Of a stretch of DNA of 9,652 bases, positions 1 through 7,200 are shown piece after piece (the first letter of the stretch is position 1; every line of letters starts with the position of its first letter). Origin of the DNA: Cryomorphaceae bacterium. Its GTDB lineage: Bacteria > Bacteroidota > Bacteroidia > Flavobacteriales > UBA7312. Under the pieces are notes generated by a model that did not search any database, was not told the origin of the DNA, and saw only the letters and a list, made by a program, of their open reading frames with translations. Position numbers and translations under genes: made by a program. The DNA lies in contig JABAYQ010000057.1 in assembly GCA_018608925.1 (NCBI GenBank), positions 1-9,652 of the forward strand. Reading direction: 5' to 3'.

Positions 1-77
1 AAACATAAATACAAAATAGCATTTAGAAAATTCTTATCCCCCTTCACTTTACCTCCCCCAAAGCCCAAAACTTATAG

Positions 78-85
78 TATATTTA
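78..85 (+). promoter_or_regulatory. weak candidate -7 element for the Crp/Fnr gene
   Basis: TATATTTA matches the Bacteroidota -7 consensus TAnnTTTG at all fixed positions but the last. It ends 28 nt before the TTG start, the same spacing seen for the better promoters in this window. No convincing TTTG -33 element lies 17-23 nt upstream. The rest of bases 1-113 is AT-rich with a pyrimidine/C-rich patch around 38-60 and holds no gene I can support. Confidence 0.2.
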
Positions 86-113
86 TTGGCTCGATATAGC
101 AACGGATTAAGAT

Positions 114-683
114 TTGAAAGATTTAATTGACAAAATAAAAAGCAGCATTACTCTAAGCACCAAGGCGGAGGAGTATATTTATTCTATTTCTAAAGAAAGA
201 ACGGTTGCTAAGGGCGAGGTTTTAATCCGTCAGGGCCAAGCTGTTAAGAACACTTTTTTTGTTAGTAGTGGTTGTTTGCGTTCTTATTGCTCCGATCACA
301 ACGGCAAAGAACACACCCTACAATTTGCCATTAAAAATTGGTGGATTAGCGACTTTATTGCCATTTATAATAAGGAGCTAGCAACCCTTACGGTGGAGTG
401 CGTAACCGATTCTACTATTATCGAATTTAACGCCCAAAAGCTCGATCACATACATTCGTTATTTCCTGAGTTTGAAGCTTTTCAACGCAAAAATCTGGAG
501 CGTCATGTGGTTAGTCTACATAAAAGAATTTTAAACCAACTGCAGCTAAGCGCTCAACAGAGGTACGATTTGTTTCTTGAAAAATACCCCGATATTGAGC
601 AGTACACTCCCAATTATCATATCGCATCTTACTTAGGAATTACCCAACAAAGCCTGAGCCGCATTAGAGCGGAAATAAAATAG
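114..683 (+). CDS. Crp/Fnr-family transcriptional regulator (cyclic-nucleotide-binding-like domain plus HTH)
   Basis: A cytoplasmic transcription factor of 189 residues, the usual length for the compact Crp/Fnr regulators of Bacteroidota. Residues about 20-115 form the double-stranded beta-helix sensor domain, with the GEVLIRQGQ turn at 34-42. Residues about 120-145 are the long dimer helix. Residues 165-188 are a C-terminal winged-helix HTH ending IASYLGITQQSLSRIR. The sensor lacks the Arg/Glu pattern of true cAMP binders, and no Cys cluster for an Fnr iron-sulfur centre is visible, so the ligand is unknown. The start is TTG: an in-frame TAA lies at 108-110 and the protein contains no internal Met, so no ATG start is available. 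It lies 77 bp upstream of, and co-directional with, the Hsp31-like and nitroreductase genes, which it probably regulates (inference). Family assignment is firm; targets are not established. Confidence 0.9.
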   Translation: MKDLIDKIKSSITLSTKAEEYIYSISKERTVAKGEVLIRQGQAVKNTFFVSSGCLRSYCSDHNGKEHTLQFAIKNWWISDFIAIYNKELATLTVECVTDSTIIEFNAQKLDHIHSLFPEFEAFQRKNLERHVVSLHKRILNQLQLSAQQRYDLFLEKYPDIEQYTPNYHIASYLGITQQSLSRIRAEIK

Positions 684-701
684 TTTTCTTACCATAGGAT
701 A

Positions 702-732
702 TTTTTTTCGGACAGTCCGTATTTTAATTTTG
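702..732 (+). promoter_or_regulatory. promoter of the hchA-like/nitroreductase operon (Bacteroidota type)
   Basis: TAATTTTG at 725-732 is a perfect match to the Bacteroidota -7 element TAnnTTTG and ends 28 nt before the ATG at 761. The -33 region falls in a T7 tract with TTTT/TTTC (702-709) in place of the consensus TTTG, at a spacing of 15-19 nt. The imperfect -33 element suggests a promoter that depends on or responds to a regulator. Transcription would start near 737-740. Confidence 0.5.
709..719. promoter_or_regulatory. perfect 11-bp palindrome, candidate operator
   Basis: CGGAC-A-GTCCG is a perfect inverted repeat with a single central base, lying in the spacer between the -33 and -7 elements of the hchA-like promoter. 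A hairpin terminator is unlikely: the T tract precedes rather than follows the dyad, and at most 4 bp could pair around a 3-nt loop. A protein-binding site, perhaps for the adjacent Crp/Fnr-family regulator, explains it better (inference). Confidence 0.5.
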
Positions 733-760
733 CACTCAATCTTATAAATACAAAAATGCT

Positions 761-1615
761 ATGCTAAAGAAATTATTAGGACTTGCTCCTACACTAGAAA
801 ACGACGGATCTTACAGCCCTTCAAAACTTGCTTTAAAGTTAGGAACAGTCGATAAAACCGATTTTGAAAACATTACATATACCAAATACCAAGGTAAAAA
901 ATCGAAGGTATTGGTACTCTTTACCGAACAAAAAAATATGAAAATGCAAAACGGCAAATTGTTTTCTACAGGAAACCATCCAGTAGAAGCTCTTGTGCCA
1001 ATGTTGCATTTGCAAAATGCAGGTTTCGAATTCGAAATAGTTACTGCAACAGGAAAACCAGTTGTTTTCGAAATGTGGGCTTTCCCAACTAAAGACCAAA
1101 ACGTAAAAGCTATTTACGACAACTATAAAACCAGCTTCGACAAGCCTAAAAGTCTAGAAGATTTTGCAGTTAATTCTTTAACAGAATCCGATTCTTATGC
1201 TGCTCTATTTATTCCTGGAGGACATGGTTCTATGTTGGGCATTCCTGACAACGACAATGTAGCTACTACCCTAAAGTGGGCTAACGACAACGGTTTGTTT
1301 ACCATTACCCTTTGCCACGGACCAGGTTCTTTCTTGTCCACCACTCTAAACAACAATGCTTTTATGTACCAAGGATACAACATGGCTGTTTTTCCTGACT
1401 CGGTAGACAAAATGACTCCAATGATAGGTTACCTACCCGGACAAATGCCTATGTCCGTAAGCGAAAAACTTAAAAGTTTGGGGGTTAATCTTATGAATAC
1501 CAAGGCCGACGACACCGTTTGCATAGACAGAAAACTGATAACAGGAGCAAGCCCTTTAGCTTCTAACGAATTAGGTAAATTAGCAGCCAACACTTTGTTA
1601 AAAGAACTCAGTTAA
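761..1615 (+). CDS. hchA: Hsp31/HchA-like DJ-1/PfpI superfamily protein (glyoxalase III / deglycase-type)
   Basis: A cytosolic protein of the Hsp31 family, whose characterised members are holding chaperones with glutathione-independent glyoxalase III activity (methylglyoxal to lactate); a deglycase role is debated. Its 284 residues align end to end with E. coli HchA (283, recalled from memory). Shared landmarks are NGKLFSTGNHPVE (64-76) with catalytic-site Glu76, PGGHG (152-156), the nucleophile elbow LCHGP with Cys185-His186, and FPDSVDK carrying the conserved Asp. Oddly, two of the three E. coli metal ligands appear replaced: His86 by Gln85 and His123 by Tyr122, while Glu91 is kept as Glu90. 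The ATG at 761 is chosen because an ATG at 756 runs into a stop after three codons. It forms a probable operon with the nitroreductase 22 bp downstream and has its own promoter with a palindromic operator candidate. The catalytic family is certain; the substrate is not. Confidence 0.93.
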   Translation: MLKKLLGLAPTLENDGSYSPSKLALKLGTVDKTDFENITYTKYQGKKSKVLVLFTEQKNMKMQNGKLFSTGNHPVEALVPMLHLQNAGFEFEIVTATGKPVVFEMWAFPTKDQNVKAIYDNYKTSFDKPKSLEDFAVNSLTESDSYAALFIPGGHGSMLGIPDNDNVATTLKWANDNGLFTITLCHGPGSFLSTTLNNNAFMYQGYNMAVFPDSVDKMTPMIGYLPGQMPMSVSEKLKSLGVNLMNTKADDTVCIDRKLITGASPLASNELGKLAANTLLKELS

Positions 1616-1637
1616 TTATAAAAACACCAAATAAATT

Positions 1638-2270
1638 ATGAATTTATTAGATAGGTTAAAATGGCGTTATGCTGCCAAAGCAATGAACGGCCAAAAAGTT
1701 CCTCAAGATAAAATGGATAACATTATTGAGGCAATATCATTGGCGCCTACATCGAGCGGATTGCAGCCTTTTGAGGTTTTTGTTATTACTAATCAGGAAG
1801 TAAAAGATAAGATTAGACCAGTTGCCTGGAATCAGTCGGTAGTAAGCGATTGCTCTCACTTATTAGTTTTTGCAGCTTGGGATACTTATACCGCAGAGCG
1901 AATAAATAAAATGTTTGATTTAACAAATACGGTTCGTGGTTTTAAAAACGAAGGATGGGAAAACTATCGCCAAATGCTCTTAAATAATTATCCTCAAAAG
2001 GATGCTGAAGAAAACTTTACCCATGCGGTAAAACAAGCTTATATCGCTTTTTCTCACGCTATAACTGCTGCTGCATTCGAAGAGGTTGACGCTACTCCTT
2101 TGGAGGGTTTTGATCCGGCTGCTGTAGACGAAATACTAGGGCTAAGAGCCAAAGGCTTGAGAAGTTGCGTAATGCTTCCTATTGGCTACAGAAATGCCCA
2201 AAGCGACTGGTTGGTAAATCTAAAAAAAGTAAGAAAAAGTAGAGAAGACTTAATAACAGAAATTGTTTAA
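1638..2270 (+). CDS. NfsB-like nitroreductase / NAD(P)H-dependent FMN oxidoreductase
   Basis: A 210-residue FMN flavoprotein of the nitroreductase superfamily, a cytosolic homodimer that reduces quinones, nitro compounds or related electrophiles with NAD(P)H. The N-terminal FMN-phosphate region is LKWRYAAKAMNGQKVP (7-22), followed by the SLAPTSSGLQPFE segment (34-46) that contacts the flavin. The C-terminal flavin loop is GLRAKGLRSCVMLPIGYR (168-185), then the family tail with KKVRKSREDLI (196-206). Length fits the NfsB/YdgI group. It lies 22 bp behind the Hsp31-like gene with no terminator or promoter between, so the two are probably co-transcribed and serve the same response to reactive carbonyl, quinone or nitro compounds (inference). 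Its stop codon lies 2 bp from the stop of the convergent HAD gene. The true substrate cannot be read from sequence. Confidence 0.92.
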   Translation: MNLLDRLKWRYAAKAMNGQKVPQDKMDNIIEAISLAPTSSGLQPFEVFVITNQEVKDKIRPVAWNQSVVSDCSHLLVFAAWDTYTAERINKMFDLTNTVRGFKNEGWENYRQMLLNNYPQKDAEENFTHAVKQAYIAFSHAITAAAFEEVDATPLEGFDPAAVDEILGLRAKGLRSCVMLPIGYRNAQSDWLVNLKKVRKSREDLITEIV

Positions 2271-2285
2271 TCTTAAAGACTAAAC
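2265..2285. terminator. AT-rich dyad spanning both stop codons, possible bidirectional terminator
   Basis: GTTTA-a-TCTT-a-AAGA-c-TAAAC is an inverted repeat of nine pairs with one mismatch (2270/2280) around a single central base at 2275. It contains the stop codons of both the nitroreductase (2268-2270) and the convergent HAD gene (2273-2275). Its low GC content and lack of a clean U tract make termination uncertain. Confidence 0.3.
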
Positions 2286-2920
2286 TCTTTCTCAATCAGT
2301 TTTTCTAATTCTTGGCAACTATCTACTTCAAAATCGGGGATGTGTTTAATAAAGTCCCCGTGTCCGTAGCTTACCCCTATTGATTTCATTTGGTGGTTAT
2401 GGGCCCCAATAATGTCGTATTTGGTATCTCCAATCATTACTGTTTTGGAGATTTCTAGGTCGTATTTTTTAACGATATAATCGATAATTTCTGTTTTATC
2501 GCTTCGGCTATTGTCTAGGTTACAACCAACAATTTCTATAAATAAAGAGTCGAGTTTGTGTCCTTTTAAGATTTCGTTGGCAAAGACTGTTGGTTTGGAG
2601 GTTGCCACAAATAAATTATATCCTTTTGCTTTAAGGTTATTGAGCAGCTGCTCCACATAGTGAAAAAGTTGGTGTTGGTGAATTCCTGTGGTGCGGTAAT
2701 ATTTTCTAAAATAAGAAACAGCTTCCATGGCATCTTCATAATTTAACGAAAGTTTGGACTGAAAAGAATCCATAATTGGAGGGCCAATAAATTGGTGCAT
2801 TTCGGTTGTTGCCGGAATTTCTACCCCCATTTTTTGTGCTGCATGGCGAATAGAGTTTAATATTCCCTCTTGGGGCTCTATAATTGTTCCGTCTAAATCA
2901 AATAAAAGATTGATGCTCAT
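2273..2920 (-). CDS. HAD-family phosphatase (phosphoglycolate phosphatase / 5'-nucleotidase-like)
   Basis: A 215-residue cytosolic Mg-dependent phosphatase of the haloacid dehalogenase superfamily. Motif I is FDLDGT, with nucleophile Asp8 and acid/base Asp10. Motif II is VATSKP with Ser108, motif III is Lys142 in SDKTEII, and motif IV is GDTKYD with Asp165 and Asp169. Residues about 15-85 form a helical cap of the C1 type, including FIGPPIMDSF (44-53). The FIGPP cap motif and the NSRSDK stretch resemble the HAD 5'-nucleotidase subgroup (PA0065-like) more than classical Gph, so a nucleotide or general phosphomonoester substrate is as likely as phosphoglycolate. It is alone on the minus strand, with a good -7 element 23 nt upstream, and is divergent from lepA. 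Confidence 0.9.
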   Translation of the reverse strand: MSINLLFDLDGTIIEPQEGILNSIRHAAQKMGVEIPATTEMHQFIGPPIMDSFQSKLSLNYEDAMEAVSYFRKYYRTTGIHQHQLFHYVEQLLNNLKAKGYNLFVATSKPTVFANEILKGHKLDSLFIEIVGCNLDNSRSDKTEIIDYIVKKYDLEISKTVMIGDTKYDIIGAHNHQMKSIGVSYGHGDFIKHIPDFEVDSCQELEKLIEKEFSL

Positions 2921-2942
2921 AATGGATTTGTTTATCTGGGAT

Positions 2943-2950
2943 CAAAAGTA
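2943..2950 (-). promoter_or_regulatory. -7 promoter element of the HAD gene
   Basis: On the minus strand this reads TACTTTTG, a perfect TAnnTTTG -7 element ending 23 nt before the HAD start codon. The same octamer occurs at a similar distance (25 nt) upstream of the minus-strand small gene near 8651. No clear TTTG -33 partner is visible around 2968-2976. Confidence 0.5.
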
Positions 2951-2972
2951 ACAATTAAAGATTATTAGAGAA

Positions 2973-2995
2973 GGCGATTACCTTATCGTCTTTTT
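2973..2995 (+). terminator. terminator-like hairpin with U5 tract upstream of lepA
   Basis: GGCGAT (2973-2978), a six-base loop and ATCGTC (2985-2990) can form a 6-bp stem with one G-U pair, directly followed by TTTTT (2991-2995). This is the layout of a short intrinsic terminator read on the plus strand. No plus-strand gene ends here, so it either insulates lepA from antisense read-through across the HAD gene or belongs to a lepA leader. A second GGCGAT at 3007-3012 could pair with the same ATCGTC instead. Confidence 0.35.
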
Positions 2996-3029
2996 GCCAA
3001 ATTTATGGCGATATAAGGGCCGATTTCCT

Positions 3030-3062
3030 TTTGTTTTTAAATGGATTTTTATTCTAAATTAG
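3030..3062 (+). promoter_or_regulatory. candidate lepA promoter
   Basis: TTTG (3030-3033) followed after 21 nt by TAAATTAG (3055-3062) matches the Bacteroidota -33/-7 layout with one mismatch in the -7 box. It would give a very short leader of about 10 nt, and the evidence is weak. A start further upstream, near the hairpin at 2973-2995, cannot be excluded. Confidence 0.25.
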
Positions 3063-3077
3063 TTAAATTCGCATCAG

Positions 3078-4871
3078 ATGAAAAACATTAGAAATTTTTG
3101 CATAATTGCCCACATTGACCACGGTAAGAGTACTTTAGCCGATCGTTTGCTAGAGTTTACGGGCTCAGTTACAGAGAGGGAATCCCAAGACCAGTTGTTA
3201 GACAACATGGATTTGGAAAGAGAAAGAGGGATAACCATTAAGAGCCATGCCATCCAGATGGAGTATGAGCTTAACGGAGAGCAGTATATCCTAAATTTAA
3301 TTGACACTCCTGGTCACGTCGATTTTTCTTACGAAGTATCCAGATCTATTGCTGCTTGTGAGGGCGCTTTGCTTATTGTAGATGCAGCCCAAGGAATTCA
3401 GGCACAAACCATTTCTAACCTATACTTGGCTTTAGAAAACGATTTAGAAATAATCCCAGTTTTAAATAAAATTGACTTACCATCTGCCGACCCTGAGGTC
3501 GTGAAAGATCAGATTATTGATCTTATCGGATGTAAGAACGAAGATATTATTCCAGCTTCTGCAAAAACAGGCTTAGGGATAACCGATATTTTACACGCTA
3601 TTGTAGATAGAGTTCCTTGTCCTAAAGGCGATATAGACGCACCACTTCAAGCAATGATTTTCGATTCGGTATACAATCCGTTTAGAGGAATTGAGGCTTA
3701 TTTTAAAATAATAAACGGAACCATCACCAAAGGTGATGAGGTTCAGTTTATGGCTACCGGCAAAAATTATTTTGCCGACGAAATAGGTGCTTTAAAATTA
3801 AAACAAGATCCTAAAAAAACACTTTACGCTGGAGAAGTAGGTTATATTATTTCTGGAATAAAAGAAGCTAAAGAGGTAAAAGTAGGAGACACGCTTACCA
3901 AGACTGACAATCCGTCTAGCGAAGCAATTCAAGGATTTGAGGACGTGAAGCCAATGGTATTTGCGGGTATTTATCCGGTAGACACCGAAGATTATGAAGA
4001 GTTAAGAAACTCGATGGAGAAGCTACAGTTAAACGATGCCTCCCTTACTTTTGAGCCAGAATCTTCTGCTGCTTTAGGTTTTGGTTTCCGTTGTGGTTTC
4101 TTAGGAATGCTACACATGGAAATTATCCAAGAAAGGCTAGAGCGTGAGTTTGACATGACCGTTATTACTACCGTACCTAACGTATCTTATTACGCCCACA
4201 CTACCAATCAAAAGGAAAAACTTCTGATAAACAACCCTTCTGACTTGCCAGACCCTTCTACATTAGATTTTGTAGAAGAGCCGTACATTAGAGCTCAAAT
4301 AATTACTAAGTCCGATTTTGTAGGGCCAGTAATGTCTCTTTGTATTCAAAAAAGAGGGATGCTTAAAAACCAAGTCTATCTAACAACCGATAGAGTAGAG
4401 CTTACATTCGAAATGCCACTTGGCGAAATCGTATTCGATTTCTACGACAAACTAAAAAGTATTTCTAGAGGATATGCGTCTTTCGATTATTTCCCTTTAG
4501 AATACCGACAATCTCATTTATCTAAACTAGATATTTTATTAAATGGCGATCAGGTAGATGCGCTTTCTGCACTTATCCACAGAGATAACGCTTATAGCCT
4601 AGGAAAGAAAATTTGCTTGAAACTAAAAGAACTTATCCCAAGACAGCAGTTCGATATTGCTATTCAGTCTGCTATTGGGGCAAAGATTATTTCTAGAGAA
4701 ACCGTTAAGGCAGTTCGTAAAGACGTTACTGCTAAATGTTATGGGGGTGATATTTCTAGAAAGAGAAAACTTTTAGAAAAGCAAAAGAAAGGTAAGAAGC
4801 GAATGAGACAAATTGGGAATGTAGAAATTCCTCAATCTGCATTTATGGCAGTATTAAAACTAGATGATTAA
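3078..4871 (+). CDS. lepA: elongation factor 4 (ribosome-associated translational GTPase LepA)
   Basis: LepA/EF4 is a ribosome-binding GTPase related to EF-G, linked to ribosome assembly and to translation under stress. The 597 residues are full length for the family (E. coli 599). G-domain motifs are intact: G1 AHIDHGKST (11-19), G2 with RGIT (50-53), G3 DTPGH (76-80), G4 NKID (130-133) and G5 SAK (161-163). The LepA-specific C-terminal domain is present, with [20 protein letters not shown] near residues 554-573, followed by [11 protein letters not shown]. The ATG gives the normal [17 protein letters not shown] start. It is the first gene of a plus-strand unit leading into yebC, a second ribosome-linked factor, 36 bp downstream. 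Nothing is missing or unusual in the protein. Confidence 0.98.
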   Translation: MKNIRNFCIIAHIDHGKSTLADRLLEFTGSVTERESQDQLLDNMDLERERGITIKSHAIQMEYELNGEQYILNLIDTPGHVDFSYEVSRSIAACEGALLIVDAAQGIQAQTISNLYLALENDLEIIPVLNKIDLPSADPEVVKDQIIDLIGCKNEDIIPASAKTGLGITDILHAIVDRVPCPKGDIDAPLQAMIFDSVYNPFRGIEAYFKIINGTITKGDEVQFMATGKNYFADEIGALKLKQDPKKTLYAGEVGYIISGIKEAKEVKVGDTLTKTDNPSSEAIQGFEDVKPMVFAGIYPVDTEDYEELRNSMEKLQLNDASLTFEPESSAALGFGFRCGFLGMLHMEIIQERLEREFDMTVITTVPNVSYYAHTTNQKEKLLINNPSDLPDPSTLDFVEEPYIRAQIITKSDFVGPVMSLCIQKRGMLKNQVYLTTDRVELTFEMPLGEIVFDFYDKLKSISRGYASFDYFPLEYRQSHLSKLDILLNGDQVDALSALIHRDNAYSLGKKICLKLKELIPRQQFDIAIQSAIGAKIISRETVKAVRKDVTAKCYGGDISRKRKLLEKQKKGKKRMRQIGNVEIPQSAFMAVLKLDD

Positions 4872-4907
4872 TTTTAGCTTAATAAGCACCAATTAAAACA
4901 CTTCAAA

Positions 4908-5651
4908 ATGGGAAGAGCATTTGAATTTAGAAAGGCCAGAAAAATGAAGCGATGGTCTGCAATGGCAAAAACCTTTACTCGTATAGGAAAGGATATTTCC
5001 ATGGCTGTAAAGGAGGGAGGACCAAGTCCGGAAACCAACTCTCGACTTAGAGCAGTTATCCAGAATGCTAAGTCTGCCAACATGCCTAAAGACAATGTGG
5101 AAAGAGCCATTAAGAAAGCAATGGGCTCCGATTCTGCTAACTATGTAGAAGTGAATTTAGAAGGTTATGCTCAACACGGAGTAGCTGTTTTTGTAGAATG
5201 TACTACCGATAATAATAACCGAACGGTTGCCAATGTTCGTTCTTACTTTAATAAATGCGAAGGAAATTTAGGAACCAATGGTTCTTTAGAATTCATTTTT
5301 GATAGAAAAGCAGTCTTTACTTTTTCCGCTGACAAAGTAGAAATGGATATGGACGAGCTAGAAATGGAACTGATTGACGCAGGATTAGAAGAGATAGATT
5401 CGGACGATGGAGTAGTAACTATAACTACCGATTTCCCTGACTTTAGTAATATGCAAAAGCAAATTGAAGGCATGGGCATTGAAGTAGATAGTTCGGAATT
5501 ACAACGATTCGCAAACAACACTAAGACAGTTAGTTTGGAAGATGCTAAGCTAATTTTAAAATTAATTGACAAACTAGAGGAGGACGAGGATGTGCAGAAC
5601 GTTTTTCATAATATGGAAATGACGGACGAAATTTTACAATCTCTAGACTAG
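4908..5651 (+). CDS. yebC: YebC/PmpR (TACO1-like) family protein
   Basis: A 247-residue cytosolic protein of the YebC/PmpR/TACO1 family. Members were long listed as transcriptional regulators; more recent work ties the family to ribosome function and relief of stalling at difficult, for example proline-rich, sequences. The N-terminal helical domain begins MGRAFEFRKARKMKRW, the Bacteroidota variant of the usual MAGHSKW start, and continues with TFTRIGKDI and GGPSPETNSRLR (37-48) and NMPKDNVERAIKKA (58-71). Domains II and III follow, with YVEVNLEGYAQHGVAVFVEC (79-98), an NRTVANVRSYF stretch (104-114) and an acidic C-terminal half. It sits between lepA and a carboxylase gene with gaps of 36 and 6 bp, so co-transcription is likely. 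The neighbourhood favours the translation role over a DNA-binding one (inference). Confidence 0.95.
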   Translation: MGRAFEFRKARKMKRWSAMAKTFTRIGKDISMAVKEGGPSPETNSRLRAVIQNAKSANMPKDNVERAIKKAMGSDSANYVEVNLEGYAQHGVAVFVECTTDNNNRTVANVRSYFNKCEGNLGTNGSLEFIFDRKAVFTFSADKVEMDMDELEMELIDAGLEEIDSDDGVVTITTDFPDFSNMQKQIEGMGIEVDSSELQRFANNTKTVSLEDAKLILKLIDKLEEDEDVQNVFHNMEMTDEILQSLD

Positions 5652-5657
5652 ATTATT

Positions 5658-7199
5658 ATGAAAGAAAAACTCGATTTATTAGCTCACAAAAAAGCAGAAG
5701 CTTTATTAGGCGGAGGAGAGAAAAGAATAGAAGCTCAACACGCTAAAGGTAAACTAACTGCTAGAGAACGAATTCATTTTTTATTGGACGAAGGCTCTTT
5801 TGAAGAAATGGGAATGTTGGTTACTCACCGATCTACCAATTTCGGACTAGACAAACAAAAGTTTTTAGGCGATGGTGTAGTAACCGGATACGGAACCGTA
5901 AATGGAAGATTGGTTTATGTTTTTGCTCAAGACTTTACGGTTTTAGGAGGTTCTTTAGCAGAGTCTCACGCACAAAAAATCTGTAAACTTATGGATATGG
6001 CTCTTAAAAACGGAGCACCACTTTTAGGTTTAAACGATAGTGGTGGCGCCCGAATACAAGAAGGAGTTGTTTCTTTGGGTGGCTATGCCGATATATTTTA
6101 CAAAAATACCATGGCTAGTGGAGTTATTCCACAGCTATCCGCGATAATGGGTCCGTGCGCGGGAGGAGCAGTTTATTCTCCAGCCTTAACCGATTTCATC
6201 ATGATGGTTGAGAACACATCTTATATGTTTGTGACCGGACCAAATGTAGTTAAAACAGTTACCCACGAAGAAGTAACAGCAGAAGAATTAGGTGGAGCAA
6301 GTACTCACGCTACCAAGTCTGGAGTAGCTCACTTTACCTATCCTAACGAAATAGAATTGATCAATAACCTAAAAAAGTTGTTGAGTTATTTGCCTCAAAA
6401 TTGCGAAGAAGATGCGCCTTCGATTCCTTACACTATAGCAGACGAAAGCCGCATTGCTTTAAACGAGGTTATTCCACAAAATGCTAGCCAACCTTACGAC
6501 ATTAGAGAGGTTATTAATCAGGTTATCGATAAAGACTCTCTACACGAAGTACACAAAGATTTTGCAGAAAATATTGTTTGTGGCTTTGCTCGTTTAGCAG
6601 GAAAATCGATTGGTATTGTTGCCAATCAGCCCGCTTTTTTAGCAGGAGTGCTCGACAATCATGCCTCCAATAAAGCGGCAAGATTTGTTCGTTTTTGCGA
6701 TGCCTTTAATATTCCTCTTTTGGTTTTTGAAGATGTGCCAGGCTTTTTACCAGGAACAGACCAAGAATGGAATGCAATTATAAACAACGGTGCTAAATTG
6801 CTTTACGCCTTTTGTGAAGCAACAGTACCTCGAATTACGGTTATTACTAGAAAAGCATACGGAGGAGCTTACGATGTAATGAACTCTAAGCACATTGGTG
6901 CCGACTTAAATTATGCTTGGCCATCTGCAGAAATTGCGGTGATGGGCGCTAAAGGAGCTGCCGAAATTATCTTTAAGAAAGACATTAAGGAAGCATCCAA
7001 TCCCGAGCAAAAATGGCAAGAAAAGGAAGCAGAATATGCGGAGCTTTTTGCTAACCCTTACAATGCGGCAGCAAGAGGATTTGTAGATGAGGTTATCGAG
7101 CCTTCTCAAACAAGGAAAAAGCTGATAAAAGCATTTAGTATGCTCTCCAATAAAGTAGACCATTTACCTAAAAAGAAACACGGAAATATTCCATTATAA
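5658..7199 (+). CDS. pccB: acyl-CoA carboxylase carboxyltransferase (beta) subunit, probably propionyl-CoA carboxylase
   Basis: This subunit transfers CO2 from carboxybiotin to an acyl-CoA; the propionyl-CoA enzyme makes methylmalonyl-CoA in branched-chain amino acid, odd-chain and propionate breakdown. The 513 residues are full length. The N-terminal crotonase-like half carries the oxyanion-hole segment [12 protein letters not shown] (125-136) and [12 protein letters not shown] (165-176). The C-terminal half carries [10 protein letters not shown] (358-367) and [20 protein letters not shown] (397-416). Asp406 in YDVM corresponds, as I recall, to the residue that favours propionyl- over acetyl-CoA in actinobacterial enzymes. 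One oddity is INNGAK at 375-380, where most family members have IRHGAK or IVHGAK. No biotin carboxylase or biotin carrier gene is in the window, so partners must be encoded elsewhere. A methylmalonyl-CoA decarboxylase or methylcrotonyl-CoA carboxylase beta subunit is possible but fits less well. Confidence 0.92.
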   Translation: MKEKLDLLAHKKAEALLGGGEKRIEAQHAKGKLTARERIHFLLDEGSFEEMGMLVTHRSTNFGLDKQKFLGDGVVTGYGTVNGRLVYVFAQDFTVLGGSLAESHAQKICKLMDMALKNGAPLLGLNDSGGARIQEGVVSLGGYADIFYKNTMASGVIPQLSAIMGPCAGGAVYSPALTDFIMMVENTSYMFVTGPNVVKTVTHEEVTAEELGGASTHATKSGVAHFTYPNEIELINNLKKLLSYLPQNCEEDAPSIPYTIADESRIALNEVIPQNASQPYDIREVINQVIDKDSLHEVHKDFAENIVCGFARLAGKSIGIVANQPAFLAGVLDNHASNKAARFVRFCDAFNIPLLVFEDVPGFLPGTDQEWNAIINNGAKLLYAFCEATVPRITVITRKAYGGAYDVMNSKHIGADLNYAWPSAEIAVMGAKGAAEIIFKKDIKEASNPEQKWQEKEAEYAELFANPYNAAARGFVDEVIEPSQTRKKLIKAFSMLSNKVDHLPKKKHGNIPL

Positions 7200-7200
7200 T

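Noticed and set aside
1..99. Frame 1 open from base 1 to a TAG at 97-99, a possible end of an upstream gene
   Set aside because: The short Lys/Pro/Phe-rich translation is recognisable as nothing and could be chance in AT-rich DNA.
756..767. ATG at 756 giving a three-codon frame overlapping the hchA-like start
   Set aside because: Too short to be meaningful; probably a chance result of the ATGCTATGCTA sequence.
839..1410. Antisense open frames within the hchA-like gene (839-1099 and 1195-1410)
   Set aside because: They are mirror frames of a strongly conserved gene; their translations are Cys/Trp/Phe-rich with no recognisable family.
3074..3307. Antisense frame over the lepA start
   Set aside because: It lies opposite the conserved GTPase motifs and has no family features.
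4869..4887. TAATTTTA (4869-4876) plus the palindrome GCTTA-A-TAAGC (4877-4887) between lepA and yebC, a possible internal promoter or terminator
   Set aside because: The -7 match has one mismatch and no good -33. The dyad has no following T tract, and the gap is only 36 bp within an evident operon.
4874..5572. Antisense frames opposite yebC (4874-5110 and 5243-5572)
   Set aside because: The Ser/Ile-rich low-complexity translation of the longer one mirrors the acidic coding strand; neither has a promoter or homology.
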